DNA from: Marinobacter sp. LQ44
GTDB lineage: Bacteria > Pseudomonadota > Gammaproteobacteria > Pseudomonadales > Oleiphilaceae
Length of the DNA: 64,000 bases
Assembly (NCBI RefSeq): GCF_001447155.2
Contig: NZ_CP014754.1
Span: 558,001 to 622,000, forward strand
Direction of reading: 5' to 3'
Under the pieces are notes generated by a model. It was not told the origin of the DNA and searched no databases. It saw only the letters and a program-made list of their open reading frames with translations. Positions 1 through 8,375 of this stretch are shown here, in pieces; within the stretch, counting starts at the first letter, position 1; each line of letters opens with the position of its first letter. The translations under genes and the position numbers were made by a program.

Positions 1-1
1 T

Positions 2-550
2 GTCAATGACGACAAAATTATCTATCTCGACTTGGAGTTTGTCTCGAGAAAGTACGAGCAAAAAATTGGCGGTGATCCGGCTGCAACTATCACCAAGCAG
101 CAAGGCGGAAACGCCGGAATTAACGCCTTATTTGCTCACGCGGGTGTTACGACCCAGGAATCGCGTACTTTTTCAGTCACCTCGCGACAGATGTTCCAGT
201 CTATTTGGAACCAGTTGATAGATGAATACGATAACTTCTCAGAGTTTGAAAACTACTCAGGTACCAAGGTTTTATGGCTGGAAGGAGAGCTAACTCTCGG
301 CGAATGGAAGAGCTCTGGTAGCAAAGAGGCCGGATACCAGTTCTATCAACTTAATCATAATGGCGAGCGTACGGCTTTTGTAGCTAACCAAAGCTATTTG
401 GCCCCGGGGTTTTCTGAGATATTCGGTGCGTCTTCGGCCTTAAAGGGAAATATTGGTATTCCAGTGAAATGCCTGGCCCGAGTGATGTGGCACGTAGATG
501 ATGCAAAAAATTACGTAGCCTGTCCGTATGTTATTGTCGAACAAAGCTAA
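2..550 (+). CDS. Hypothetical protein, C-terminal part (cut by the window edge)
   Basis: The reading frame is open from the first bases and ends with TAA at 548-550, so the gene starts to the left of the window; the TTG at 32 is only an internal leucine candidate. About 182 residues are visible. The readable N-terminal stretch (IIYLDLEFVSRKYEQ) is followed by a serine/glycine-rich region and a mixed alpha/beta C-terminal half with no membrane segment. I do not recognise the family with confidence. The stop codon overlaps the TAACAA of an attC-like site, the normal arrangement for an integron cassette gene. Neighbours give no function. It is most likely a complete cassette protein with its first residues outside the window. 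Confidence 0.7.
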   Translation, partial: VNDDKIIYLDLEFVSRKYEQKIGGDPAATITKQQGGNAGINALFAHAGVTTQESRTFSVTSRQMFQSIWNQLIDEYDNFSEFENYSGTKVLWLEGELTLGEWKSSGSKEAGYQFYQLNHNGERTAFVANQSYLAPGFSEIFGASSALKGNIGIPVKCLARVMWHVDDAKNYVACPYVIVEQS

Positions 551-642
551 CAAAACGCATCAGTACGCGGCCGATGGCCGCCGGACGCCCTTTACGTGGC
601 TCCTTCGTCGCCACTCCAAGGTCGCCGCTGTGCTTCGGCTAC
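549..642 (+). other. attC-like cassette recombination site, left part (split by an IS)
   Basis: The site starts with TAACAAAACGC overlapping the stop codon of the upstream gene and continues with inverted-repeat segments (CGGCCGATGGCCG, and GTGGC..GCCAC). It shares the blocks CCGGACGCCCTTT and AAGGTCGCCGCTG with the intact attC at 4445-4546. The matching right end, with a core like GTTATAT (about 2021-2027), lies on the other side of the IS110-family element. Joining 642 to 2014 would restore one site of about 110 bp. The assignment rests on core-site form and similarity to the intact copy. Confidence 0.65.
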
Positions 643-657
643 ATGGACTCCCCCTGC

Positions 658-902
658 GGTCAAGCAACGCCATTTGATTCCGAAGCGGTTTGAGACTGCA
701 GCTCTACATTCGGCCTCTGTGTGGGCGTTTCAGCCCGGGCCAGGATGATGATGCGTGTGAGTGATGACCTCATTCGTTAGTCGGCTTGTATCAGCCGCAA
801 AGCACAACAGGTTCAATCACTCTCGGTCTGACCGTTCCGTCATCGCTTGCCGTTGCAAGACTCGGCTGGCAGGCGTGTTCTGCCTGTCGTTGTTGCCCGT
901 TA
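658..902 (-). ncRNA. Predicted bridge/seek RNA region of the IS1111-like element
   Basis: This is the long non-coding stretch between the transposase stop codon and the element end. In IS110-family elements a non-coding RNA encoded in an element end guides the recombinase to its target and donor; in the IS1111 subgroup it comes from the end downstream of the gene. Position and length fit, and no protein-coding frame is convincing here. The RNA boundaries and guide loops were not folded, so only the region is claimed. Confidence 0.35.
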
Positions 903-1928
903 TCAGCCCTCTGCAGGCTGTGTTTTAAACTCAGTTTGGTTCATCAACAGTGCCCAGATAATCCGGGCATTCTTGGCGGCCAATGCCACGGCGGCTCGTT
1001 TGTAGCCGCGGCGTTCCACCAACCCTTTGGCCCACTCGCTGAGTTGATCGTGTTTGTCGTCGAGTTTGGCAATCACCGCTCGAGTGCCGTGGATTAATAG
1101 TGTTCGCAGGTACTTGTCCCCGCGCTTGGTGATTCTACCCAGCCGGGGCTTGCCTCCGGTCGAGTACTGCCTGGGCACGAGCCCGAGCCAGGCGGCAAAG
1201 TGTCGTCCGCTTTTGAACTGTCTGGGATCCGGCGCACTGGCCAATATCGCAGTGGCTGTTTGTGGGCCGATGCCGGGAATGGCCATCAACCGTTTGGCCT
1301 GCTCGTCGCGCCGGGCCATGGCTTCGATTTCCCGGTCATAGGCCAGGATCTCTTCATCGAGCTGGAGAATGCGCTGGTTGATGTTGTTGAGTAAACGCCG
1401 GGCCAGCATGGGTAAACCGTTTTCGGCATCTTCCAGGATTTCGGGAATCCGGTGTCGGGCATGATAGCGCCCCTGGGGGATGATCAGTCCGAACTCGGCT
1501 AACAGCCCGCGAATCTGATTGATCTGGGCTGTGCGCTCTTTGGTTAACCCACGGCGAATGCGGTGAAGGCACAGTACCGCTTGTTGGTCCTCAGTCTTAA
1601 CTGGAACAAAGCGCATATTGGGCCGGCTGACGGCTTCGCAGATGGCCTCGGCATCGTTGTCGTCGTTCTTGCTGCTCTTGCGATACGGAGCGACAAAGCG
1701 GGGCGCAATGATCCGGGCATCGTGGCCGAGTTTGGTTAACTCCCGAGCCCAGTAATGGGCACCGGAACAGGCTTCCATGCCGATCAGGCACGGCGGCAGT
1801 TGTGCGAAGAACGCCAACAGTTTGGGGCGATTGAGCCGTTTGCGAACCACGACCTTGCCGTGTTGATTGGTGCCATGAATACTGAACACAGTTTTCGCCA
1901 GATCGATGCCAATGGTTGTAACATTCAT
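903..1928 (-). CDS. IS110-family (IS1111-like) transposase
   Basis: The 341-residue protein has the IS110 architecture. An N-terminal RuvC-like DEDD domain starts with IGIDLAKTVFSIHG, followed by GMEACSGAHYW and the acidic stretch KNDDNDAEAI. A C-terminal transposase_20-type domain contains AIPGIGPQTATAILA and then WLGLVPRQYSTGGK, where the serine is the likely nucleophile. Length is normal for the family and no frame break is seen, so the enzyme may be active. The ATG at 1928 is about 85 bp from the element end. It catalyses RNA-guided insertion and excision of its own element, here placed within an attC site. Confidence 0.9.
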   Translation of the reverse strand: MNVTTIGIDLAKTVFSIHGTNQHGKVVVRKRLNRPKLLAFFAQLPPCLIGMEACSGAHYWARELTKLGHDARIIAPRFVAPYRKSSKNDDNDAEAICEAVSRPNMRFVPVKTEDQQAVLCLHRIRRGLTKERTAQINQIRGLLAEFGLIIPQGRYHARHRIPEILEDAENGLPMLARRLLNNINQRILQLDEEILAYDREIEAMARRDEQAKRLMAIPGIGPQTATAILASAPDPRQFKSGRHFAAWLGLVPRQYSTGGKPRLGRITKRGDKYLRTLLIHGTRAVIAKLDDKHDQLSEWAKGLVERRGYKRAAVALAAKNARIIWALLMNQTEFKTQPAEG

Positions 1929-2040
1929 GATGACTCCTCCTGCTTCGGATTGAAGATGTCAGACACCTTCAATGTGGCACATGACTGATGCCGTGGGAGC
2001 AGGGGGAGTCCATATCATTCGTTATATTTAAAAGGATCTC

Positions 2041-2976
2041 ATGCTTATGGATCAAGAACGACCCTTCGTAGTTCTCAGATACTTTCTGATTGAAGAGGAC
2101 CAGCGCTCGATTAATCCTAAGCCATTGCCAGCGGTAAAAGGTGCGGCCGTTCTTGACGCCCTTGTTCCAGAACGGGACTGGATCAAGAATGGAGTCAAAT
2201 ATAGCTTTGTTGGTTTTGCCCCTGTTAACCCAAGCCGCAACGAAACCTTCCCCGAAAATCGTTTCTTTGTCGGTAAGATCGCAAAATTGCGCAAAGCTCA
2301 CGTAGGCGAGAAAGTGCCTGGAGACATAATTGAGCATGAGGAAGATGATTGGATTCCGCTTGTAGCGGTATTCGATTCTGTGAGTCAGACTGTTTTCGTC
2401 CAGAAGGATTGGCGGTTTGGGACCCCATCTCAAATATGTACGGCTATTGAGGCCGGTCTGCGTGAACCGACTCTTGCAGTTTATAACCATAGAGTTTTTG
2501 TGGAGCCCAAACCTACGGAAGGTAAATTCTGGGAAATCGTAGGCACTCACAATAAACTATATAATTTAGAGCTTCGACTAATATCGCCCAATATATTGCA
2601 GACGAACGTCAAGGCAAGAGAGGCTTTAGCGGCATTAAAAGACCTGTTCGGTCAGGATGAAATTATCTTAAAAATGAAAAACGATTCAGGTTCTTTAGAA
2701 GTACCAAAAGAGCCTACGTCAGATTACATTGAATATATAGAAGAGGGCGAAGGGACGTGGAGAGTGACCACTGAGGGAGATCACGGGGGCAAAAAATCTC
2801 ACAGTAGCGCTGATACTGCAGAAACCATAGAGTTAGAGGTGCCGACACACAATGGCGATGAGGAGGAGGGCCAGCTAGATCTTGAGACCGGCGAGCCCTC
2901 CTCAACTCGCGGCGAAAGAGATAAGCGAATGGTGGAGAGGGTATTTCGCTACATAGCCGGTAAATTTGGCACATGA
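2041..2976 (+). CDS. Hypothetical protein with acidic C-terminal tail, first gene of a three-gene cassette
   Basis: The 311-residue protein starts at ATG 2041, shortly after the attC core, with an AAAAGGA ribosome-binding site. Residues 1-220 look like a folded alpha/beta region. The last about 90 residues are rich in Glu, Asp, Ser and Thr and probably disordered, ending in a basic amphipathic segment (RDKRMVERVFRYIAGKF). No catalytic motif or signal peptide is visible and I do not recognise the family. The next gene starts one base after its stop codon, so the two are translationally linked. With a membrane protein and a Cys/His protein downstream it resembles the composition of small defence modules, which is inference only. 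Confidence 0.8.
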   Translation: MLMDQERPFVVLRYFLIEEDQRSINPKPLPAVKGAAVLDALVPERDWIKNGVKYSFVGFAPVNPSRNETFPENRFFVGKIAKLRKAHVGEKVPGDIIEHEEDDWIPLVAVFDSVSQTVFVQKDWRFGTPSQICTAIEAGLREPTLAVYNHRVFVEPKPTEGKFWEIVGTHNKLYNLELRLISPNILQTNVKAREALAALKDLFGQDEIILKMKNDSGSLEVPKEPTSDYIEYIEEGEGTWRVTTEGDHGGKKSHSSADTAETIELEVPTHNGDEEEGQLDLETGEPSSTRGERDKRMVERVFRYIAGKFGT

Positions 2977-2977
2977 T

Positions 2978-3472
2978 ATGCTCAAGCTGATTATTGCTTT
3001 TCTAATATCTAGCGGGCTATCCTTTGTCGCACTTTACTTTTCGTGTGGCATGGCTACCCCTGTATTTGAAAATACTCTTTCTGCCTTTGTGACTATTGCA
3101 ATATTGTTTGGCGCCCTTTCCTTTGCTTTATATAATTATCTTGACGGCATAACTAAGGATATCCCAAAAGAACTTTCAAAAAATAAGCCAAATAAGTATA
3201 AGCATGCATTAAAGGCCTTGAGCGATCTGAAGCGTGAAGTTATCTATAATATAGCATTGATAATATTGCTGCTTCTCTTGGAAAGAACGCTTTTTGGCAT
3301 TAGCGAAGTTATCTATGGCGCGAGCTCAAGTCTCCCAATATGGGTAGGTTGGGCAATCATTTCGGCAAGGGTTTCTTGTCTGGTTGTTGGAATATATGCA
3401 GCGATAGTCCAATTTCGAGGCTTCCTCACGGCGAACGATCTAAGAACCATCCTTATGGAAAACGGTGACTAA
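2978..3472 (+). CDS. Small four-helix membrane protein
   Basis: The ATG at 2978 follows the upstream TGA (2974-2976) by one base; a TTG at 2966 in the same frame is a less likely start. The 164-residue product has hydrophobic segments at about 3-22, 34-54, 89-103 and 119-143. A basic loop (KELSKNKPNKYKHALK) between the second and third segments is likely cytoplasmic. It has no recognisable enzymatic motif. AT-rich codon use contrasts with the GC-rich chromosome to the right and points to acquisition. It probably sits in the inner membrane and works with the proteins encoded on either side, as partner or effector; the role is unknown. Confidence 0.75.
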   Translation: MLKLIIAFLISSGLSFVALYFSCGMATPVFENTLSAFVTIAILFGALSFALYNYLDGITKDIPKELSKNKPNKYKHALKALSDLKREVIYNIALIILLLLLERTLFGISEVIYGASSSLPIWVGWAIISARVSCLVVGIYAAIVQFRGFLTANDLRTILMENGD

Positions 3473-3500
3473 TTGCTGTGATATTTGGAGGAGTTGAACG

Positions 3501-4454
3501 TTGTCTTTAGATGTAGCCTATAGCATTGAAGCTCGGGATTACCTTGATCCTGATAGAGCATATGATCTTTATTGGTCTGGAAATATAACCGACAAGAAAA
3601 AATTCATATGCCCAGGCACTGGCTGCATGGCCCAAGTTACGTGCGCTAACTTGGATGAAGACATTCAAGATATGAAAGTGGTACCTCATTTTAGGGTTTA
3701 TGGGGATCACTCAAGAGACTGTGAGATAAGCAAAAATATACCACTGAACCTCCACTATGAAGACGGCACTCCGGTGAAGGAGGAGCGTCTTAGCGTTGAC
3801 CAGTCCATCGTTGACGTTTTTGAGCTTGATCGCCCTGAATCCTATTACGACGAGCCACGAGAAAGTGATTCGCCAAAGGCACAAGGCGCTAATAAGCCAA
3901 AATGTGCAAGGAAAACGAAGGAAACGAGGCTTCGGGAAAATGGCAGTATTGGCACAGTGTACTCTGTGCGTTCAGTCGTCAGCAGATATATACGTTATAA
4001 GAAAGATGGTTCTATAAAGTTCCGAAGAATAAATATTTCAGGTAAGGATGTTTACTACAGCAGTATATTCAAATGTATTTGGGAGCAAGACCTGGATGAC
4101 CTTCCAGATTTTCCGGTCATATACTACGGTTGGGCGTTCGTTAATAGGCTTCCATCTGATCGCGGCTACCAGATAAAATTTAAGAAAAAACTAAAGCAAA
4201 GGGATGATGAACTTACGACCACTGTAATGATTGCTGATAGCACCATAGATAATTATAAGATAAAAAAGCTAATGGCAACTAGGCTGGAGAAGATTTATCA
4301 AAAAGACACACCCACTGCCTTTGTTTTTATATACGCTCAACCTGAAGTAAATACCTCAAAATCTGACATAAAGTATGCCAACTTTAGCTTGAAAAACTTG
4401 GATATGATTGATGTTAACTATGAGTGTCCGCTACCAAAAGAATATAACAAATAG
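3501..4454 (+). CDS. Hypothetical protein with N-terminal Cys/His cluster
   Basis: The start is TTG 3501, chosen because a strong GGAGGAG (3487-3493) lies seven bases upstream. The 317-residue protein has a putative zinc site built from C37, C42, C48, H63, H70 and C74 (FICPGTGCMAQVTC, then HFR and HSRDC). This spacing is reminiscent of zinc-ribbon heads found in front of nuclease-like proteins. A charged linker (about 110-145) leads to an alpha/beta C-terminal region of about 170 residues without a motif I can name. Its stop codon lies inside the attC at 4445, so genes 2041-4454 form one long cassette. Function unknown; a nucleic-acid-linked role is possible. Confidence 0.7.
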   Translation: MSLDVAYSIEARDYLDPDRAYDLYWSGNITDKKKFICPGTGCMAQVTCANLDEDIQDMKVVPHFRVYGDHSRDCEISKNIPLNLHYEDGTPVKEERLSVDQSIVDVFELDRPESYYDEPRESDSPKAQGANKPKCARKTKETRLRENGSIGTVYSVRSVVSRYIRYKKDGSIKFRRINISGKDVYYSSIFKCIWEQDLDDLPDFPVIYYGWAFVNRLPSDRGYQIKFKKKLKQRDDELTTTVMIADSTIDNYKIKKLMATRLEKIYQKDTPTAFVFIYAQPEVNTSKSDIKYANFSLKNLDMIDVNYECPLPKEYNK

Positions 4455-4546
4455 TTCCAGTATGTTCCGGGCCTGGCGGCCCTCCACCGGACGCCCTTTT
4501 CTCCGCTTCGCTGCAAAAAGGTCGCCGCTGAACAAAAGCGTTATAC
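4445..4546 (+). other. attC site of the three-gene cassette
   Basis: A complete site of 102 bp begins TAACAA (overlapping the upstream stop codon) and ends with the core AAAGCGTTATAC. Internal complementary segments (CGGGCCTGGCGGCCC; CTCCGCTTCGCTGC) allow the folded single-strand form that integron integrases use. It shares the CCGGACGCCCTTT and AAGGTCGCCGCTG blocks with the interrupted site at 549, so the two cassettes have related sites. The next gene starts 17 bp downstream of the core. Confidence 0.75.
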
Positions 4547-4562
4547 ATGAGAGGGAACTCAG

Positions 4563-5105
4563 GTGAGCCTGAAAGATCACTTTGAATTGTTGTCCATTTA
4601 CAATCAATGGATGAATTCCAAAATTTACGAGTCTGCAAGTTCGCTCCCTGCAACAGACTTAACTCAGGATCGCGGAGCTTTTTTCGGCTCTATTCTTGGA
4701 ACTCTGAATCACATCGTCGTTGGTGACACCATCTGGCTGAAGCGGTTTGCTACCCATCCATCCTGCGAGGGTTCCTTGCAGGAGGTCGCCAACCTTCCAA
4801 ATCCGACAAGCCTAAGCCAGATAGTATTTGAGGATATTAGTCGCTTATCTGAACATCGGGCTTGGCTTGACCGACAAATTACCAGCTGGGTAGCCGGGCT
4901 AACCGAAGGCGATCTGGATTTCATTCTCAGCTATCACAACACCAAAGGGGTTCCGGCCAACAAGCGATATTCGAGCCTTGTTCTTCATTTTTTTAACCAT
5001 CAGACTCACCATCGAGGGCAAGTTTCTGCTTTGCTATCACAGGCAGGCGCGGACGTTGGGGTTACCGACCTATTGACTCTGATTCCGGAGGAAACTCATG
5101 TATAA
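4563..5105 (+). CDS. DinB-family protein (cassette copy 1)
   Basis: The 180-residue protein starts at GTG 4563, just after the attC core, behind GAGAGGGAA. It has the four-helix DinB/YfiT-like fold signature, with a probable metal-binding His triad made of H50 (GTLNH) and H146/H150 (FNHQTHHRG). DinB-like proteins often act as thiol- or metal-dependent transferases or hydrolases, but the substrate cannot be read here. A second gene at 14306-14848 encodes a same-length protein, about 70% identical by eye. The IS110-family element 5112-8213 begins immediately after the stop codon, inside the gene's attC. Confidence 0.85.
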   Translation: MSLKDHFELLSIYNQWMNSKIYESASSLPATDLTQDRGAFFGSILGTLNHIVVGDTIWLKRFATHPSCEGSLQEVANLPNPTSLSQIVFEDISRLSEHRAWLDRQITSWVAGLTEGDLDFILSYHNTKGVPANKRYSSLVLHFFNHQTHHRGQVSALLSQAGADVGVTDLLTLIPEETHV

Positions 5106-5518
5106 CACATATGAGCCTTCTCTGAGTCAACAGGCAATAGTATTTTTTTGGCCGCGCCAGCGGCCAACCTAAACCCATGAGCGAGAACGCCTGCTTCGTC
5201 AGTCTCGCGGAGCTGTCAGGCACTTACAGCAAACACATATAGGGGCTCTCTTACGTGGCTTTAGACCACAGCCTGACCGGTTGTTCCATCGGTGGGTCAG
5301 GGGCACCAGACATTCATCGGTTAACCGGCCACTGGCACTATTCAAGGATCTGGCTGCGTAGCTCCAGTTAGCGTCAGGCTCAGGGCCGGTGTAAGCGCAC
5401 TGGCTCATAGCATTAAGGCACGCCCACGGGGCGGCTAATCAAGGCGACTGGCTTCAACGACGGTGATAGAAAGCCGGTTCGGTATCAGGTACCAGTCAGC
5501 AGACACCCGGCTTTTAGT

Positions 5519-7046
5519 TAGTCGGCCCTGCAAAAGATAAAAACACCAATGATGCCAGCAGGTTGGCCTGATTTCAGGGTATAATTTCCACCACAAATCT
5601 CCCCGTTTCGCCCAAAAACCGGAAGAAAAGCCCATGATCCCACGGGATAAACGCCAAGCACCGCAGCGAGACCTGCTGGAAACCTACCTCGAAGACATCC
5701 TCAACCCCCGGCACGAACTGGTGCAGATGGGCAAGCGGATCGACTGGACGGCTTGCGAGCAGCATTTTGGTCAGCTGTACGCGGTGGAGGCCGGGCGTCC
5801 TGGGCTTCCCATCCGCTTGCACGTGGGCTTGCAGCTTCTCAAGCACATGTACGCTTTGTCCGACCGGGATATTCTGGATCGCTGGGTGGAAAACCCCTAC
5901 TGGCAACAGTTCTGCGGCGAAGTGATCTTCCAGCACCGGTTCCCGATGGACGAAACCACCATGATGCGGTTCCGCCACCGCATTGGCGAAGACGGAGCCC
6001 GTGAACTTCTGACAATGAGCATCGCCCTGGGCCAGGATACCGGTGTCATCGCTCCGGAAAGCCTGAAAGTCGCAGTGATCGACACCACGGTCATGCCCAA
6101 GGCCATTGCCTACCCCAGTGACGCCCGGTTGGCGGGCCGCTGCCACCGGCAACTGGTGGCGCTCGCTGGCCAAGGACGAAGGCATCAAATTCCGCCAGAC
6201 CTTCTGCAAGCGGCTGCCGGGAATGATCTGGCAAGTGGGCCGCTATGCCCATGCCCGCCAGTTCAAGCGGATGCACCGGGTGCTGCGCCAGATGCACTGG
6301 AATCTGGCCAAAGTCTGCAACGCCATCGTTGAACAGCGTCCGATGGAGCAGCGCTCCGAGCGCCTGAACCACAAGCTCCACCAGGCACTTCAACTGCTGA
6401 ATCAGTATGGCGACCGCACCGTCAAACCCCGGCTTTACAGTCTGCACGAACCAGAGGTGGTGTGTATTGCCAAGGGCAAGGCCCGTACCCGGTATGAGTT
6501 CGGCGCCAAGGTCAGCGTGGTGACCACCGCCAAAGAGGGCTTTGTGCTGGATTGCCAGGCCCTGACCGGCAACCCCTACGATGGCCACACCGTCGACACG
6601 GCGCTCAAACGGGTCCTTCTGCACACCAGCAAGATGCCGGAGCATCTGCTGGCCGACCGGGGGTACCGTGGCAGTGAGAGCACATTTCTCGCGAAAATTC
6701 ATATCACCGGCAAGCGGCGAGGGCGCGGCAAGGCCCACCCTGACCAACAACACCGACGAAATAGTATCGAGCCGATCATCGGCCACCTGAAAAGCGATGG
6801 CCTGATGTTCCGGAGCTTCCTCAGAGGATTCCAGGGCGACAAGATACACGCGGTACTGTGCGGCGTGGGCCTGAACCTGAGGAAGGTTCTGAGGAAGCTC
6901 GCCGAGCTTCTTTGGCCTTATGAAAATGGACGGTATTTGCGGATGATTTTGGCTGTTTTATGGTCAATTCCGACATTACCGGATGAATCAACAGAGACCG
7001 GTGAATTGCTGGTTATCTGAAAACGGCGTTTTTGCAGGGGCGACTA
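5519..7046 (+). mobile_element. IS5-family element nested in the IS110-family element
   Basis: Imperfect 17-bp terminal inverted repeats, TAGTCGGCCCTGCAAAA at the left and its near-complement ending CGACTA at the right (one mismatch), bound a 1.53 kb element. The exact outer base is uncertain because TAG/TTAG occurs repeatedly at both edges. It carries one transposase gene, frameshifted in the middle, so the copy is probably not autonomous. It lies in the non-coding end of the surrounding IS110-family element. Confidence 0.75.
5634..7020 (+). pseudogene. IS5-family transposase, frameshifted
   Basis: Two overlapping frames encode the two halves of one DDE transposase. The first (from ATG 5634) carries the N-terminal DUF772-like domain (LPIRLHVGLQLLKHMYALSD) and the first catalytic aspartate in AVIDTTVMPKAIAYPSDARL. 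The second frame picks up at AKDEGIKFRQTF and carries the second aspartate (LADRGYRG) and the catalytic glutamate (NSIEPIIGHLK). The break is near 6155-6172 in GTGGCGCTCGCTGGCC. A 4-bp gain such as CTCG relative to an expected GTGGCGCTGGCC would explain it. All three catalytic residues survive but in different frames, so the gene is inactive unless a ribosomal frameshift joins them. Confidence 0.8.
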
Positions 7047-7097
7047 GTTATCATCCTGTTTGATCCAGTTAGACGTCATGCTCACCCCGTGGCGTGA

Positions 7098-8141
7098 CTA
7101 ACCCTTTAGGAATCGTTGTTCATCGAACACCCTCTGATGCTTGAGCATGAAGTAGGCGGCCCGGCCGAGCTTGTGGGCCAGCGCGGACAGCGCCTTGGGT
7201 TTGTTCATGCGTTTCTGGAGTTTCTGCAGGTAGCGCTGGGCTTTGTCATTGCCCCGCAGGTACAGCACCGCTGCTTCTGAGAAGGCCCACTTCAGGTGGG
7301 CGTTGCCGATCTTGTTGCCCTGAGTGCCGTAGACTTTGCCAGCAGATTCGGCTTTGCACTTGATGAGCCGAGCGTAAGAAGCAAATTTCTGCACCGTCTC
7401 AAATCGCTGGATGTCGCCGATTTCGTAGAGCATCGTCAGGGCTAGAATGCGGCCTACGCCAGGAATGGTTCGCAATACACTCAGGGAGGTAGGGTCGTGT
7501 TGCTTGGCCTGCCGTTCGAGGTGTTCTCCCAGCTTGCTGAGTTCCCGGTGATAGCACTCGATGATGGCCAGGTCGAGATCGATGTTGTGTTGGACATCCC
7601 GGTCGGCAAACGTCGCCCGGACTTGCTCCCGGGCCCCGACGTTCTTTAGATTTACCTTATTGGGCGGCAGGTTGTATTGGCTGGTGGTGTTGACCACATG
7701 GGCCTTGAGCATGGCCCCGTGCTGGACGATGCGGGTGCGTCTGCGAAGCAAGTCCCGGGTTGCTCGCATCTCCTTGGGATACACGTAGGCCAGCGGGAAG
7801 TTGCCGCCCTTCATGAGCATGGCGATTTTGAAGGAATCGATGCGGTCATTCTTAGTTTTACCGCCGTGAATGGCCTTCATATACAGGGCGTGGCCCAGGA
7901 TAAAGTGGATGCCGTGTTCTTCACACAGATCCGAGATCCAGTACCAGCAGTGCATGCATTCAACACCAACCACAAGGTCATCTCGAAAGGGTTCGAGCAG
8001 TGTCAGTAGCGGTTCCGGTCTGGCCTTGATCTCTTTGTGCAACAGCACCTCGCCTTGCTGGTCGAGGATGCAAACGTACAGGCTGCGGGCGTGCAGGTCG
8101 ATTCCACAATAGTGACGGTGAGTGCTATGGTAAAAGTTCAT
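7098..8141 (-). CDS. IS110-family transposase
   Basis: The 347-residue protein has the DEDD N-terminal domain (YCGIDLHARSLYVCILD, GVECMHCWYW, then KTKNDRIDSFKIAMLMKGG) and the C-terminal domain with TIPGVGRILALTMLYEIG and SAGKVYGTQGNKIGNAHLKWAF. The gene is intact from ATG 8141 to TAA 7098. It belongs to a different branch from the transposase at 903-1928; the shared features are only family motifs. The enzyme itself may work, but its element is broken at the guide-RNA end by the IS5-family insertion, so the element is probably immobile. Confidence 0.9.
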   Translation of the reverse strand: MNFYHSTHRHYCGIDLHARSLYVCILDQQGEVLLHKEIKARPEPLLTLLEPFRDDLVVGVECMHCWYWISDLCEEHGIHFILGHALYMKAIHGGKTKNDRIDSFKIAMLMKGGNFPLAYVYPKEMRATRDLLRRRTRIVQHGAMLKAHVVNTTSQYNLPPNKVNLKNVGAREQVRATFADRDVQHNIDLDLAIIECYHRELSKLGEHLERQAKQHDPTSLSVLRTIPGVGRILALTMLYEIGDIQRFETVQKFASYARLIKCKAESAGKVYGTQGNKIGNAHLKWAFSEAAVLYLRGNDKAQRYLQKLQKRMNKPKALSALAHKLGRAAYFMLKHQRVFDEQRFLKG

Positions 8142-8213
8142 GAGTCTTCTCCCTTGTAGTGCTTGGTCGCCTTCCAGCTTAGCGGGTAACCGCCGGGCTG
8201 GGGAGAAGGCTCA

Positions 8214-8276
8214 ATCAGTATCAAGGGCATCCAGCCGACACTGCATTGGCGGTGCGGCTGATGCCTGGCGTTAGGG
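8214..8276 (+). other. attC site of the DinB cassette, right part
   Basis: The segment contains the complementary arms GCATCCAGCCG and CGGCTGATGC and ends with the core GGCGTTAGGG. The left end of the site (TAACACA at 5103-5109) lies beyond the IS110-family element. The next gene starts 20 bp after the core. Site identity is supported by the core sequence, the palindrome and the position between two short genes. Confidence 0.6.
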
Positions 8277-8375
8277 CCCGTCAGTAAGGATTACTATGAT
8301 AAAAAACGACATAACCTATGAGCGTCCCGAATTAGATGCAGAGTATGACTATGTAGGGATTGTGGATGGCCTTAG

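Larger units (their letters stand above)
643..2013 (-). mobile_element. IS110-family (IS1111-like) element inserted in an attC site
   Basis: The element is bounded by a perfect 15-bp inverted repeat (ATGGACTCCCCCTGC at 643-657 and its complement at 1999-2013) and is about 1.37 kb long. It carries one DEDD transposase gene on the minus strand, with about 245 bp of non-coding DNA downstream of the gene and 85 bp upstream. Short inverted repeats plus a long 3' non-coding end are the layout of the IS1111 subgroup, members of which are known to target attC sites. No target duplication is seen, as expected for this family. Exact ends could lie a few bases outside the repeats. Confidence 0.8.
5112..8213 (-). 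mobile_element. IS110-family element in an attC site, split by an IS5-family element
   Basis: The ends are marked by an inverted repeat (TGAGCCTTCTC at 5112-5122; its complement at 8203-8213). Removing the nested IS5-family insertion (5519-7046) leaves about 1.57 kb, one transposase gene on the minus strand (7098-8141), 72 bp upstream of it and about 450 bp of non-coding DNA downstream. That long 3' end would encode the guide RNA and now carries the IS5 insertion 51 bp beyond the stop codon. The flanks are TAACACA after the DinB stop and an attC right half ending GCGTTAGGG, so this element too entered an attC. The 5123-5518 stretch holds no gene that I can support. Confidence 0.7.

Noticed and set aside
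2041..4454. Identification of the membrane-protein pair as a Kiwa-type (KwaA/KwaB) defence system
   Set aside because: Sizes are roughly similar, but gene order, the third gene and sequence motifs do not let me support the name.
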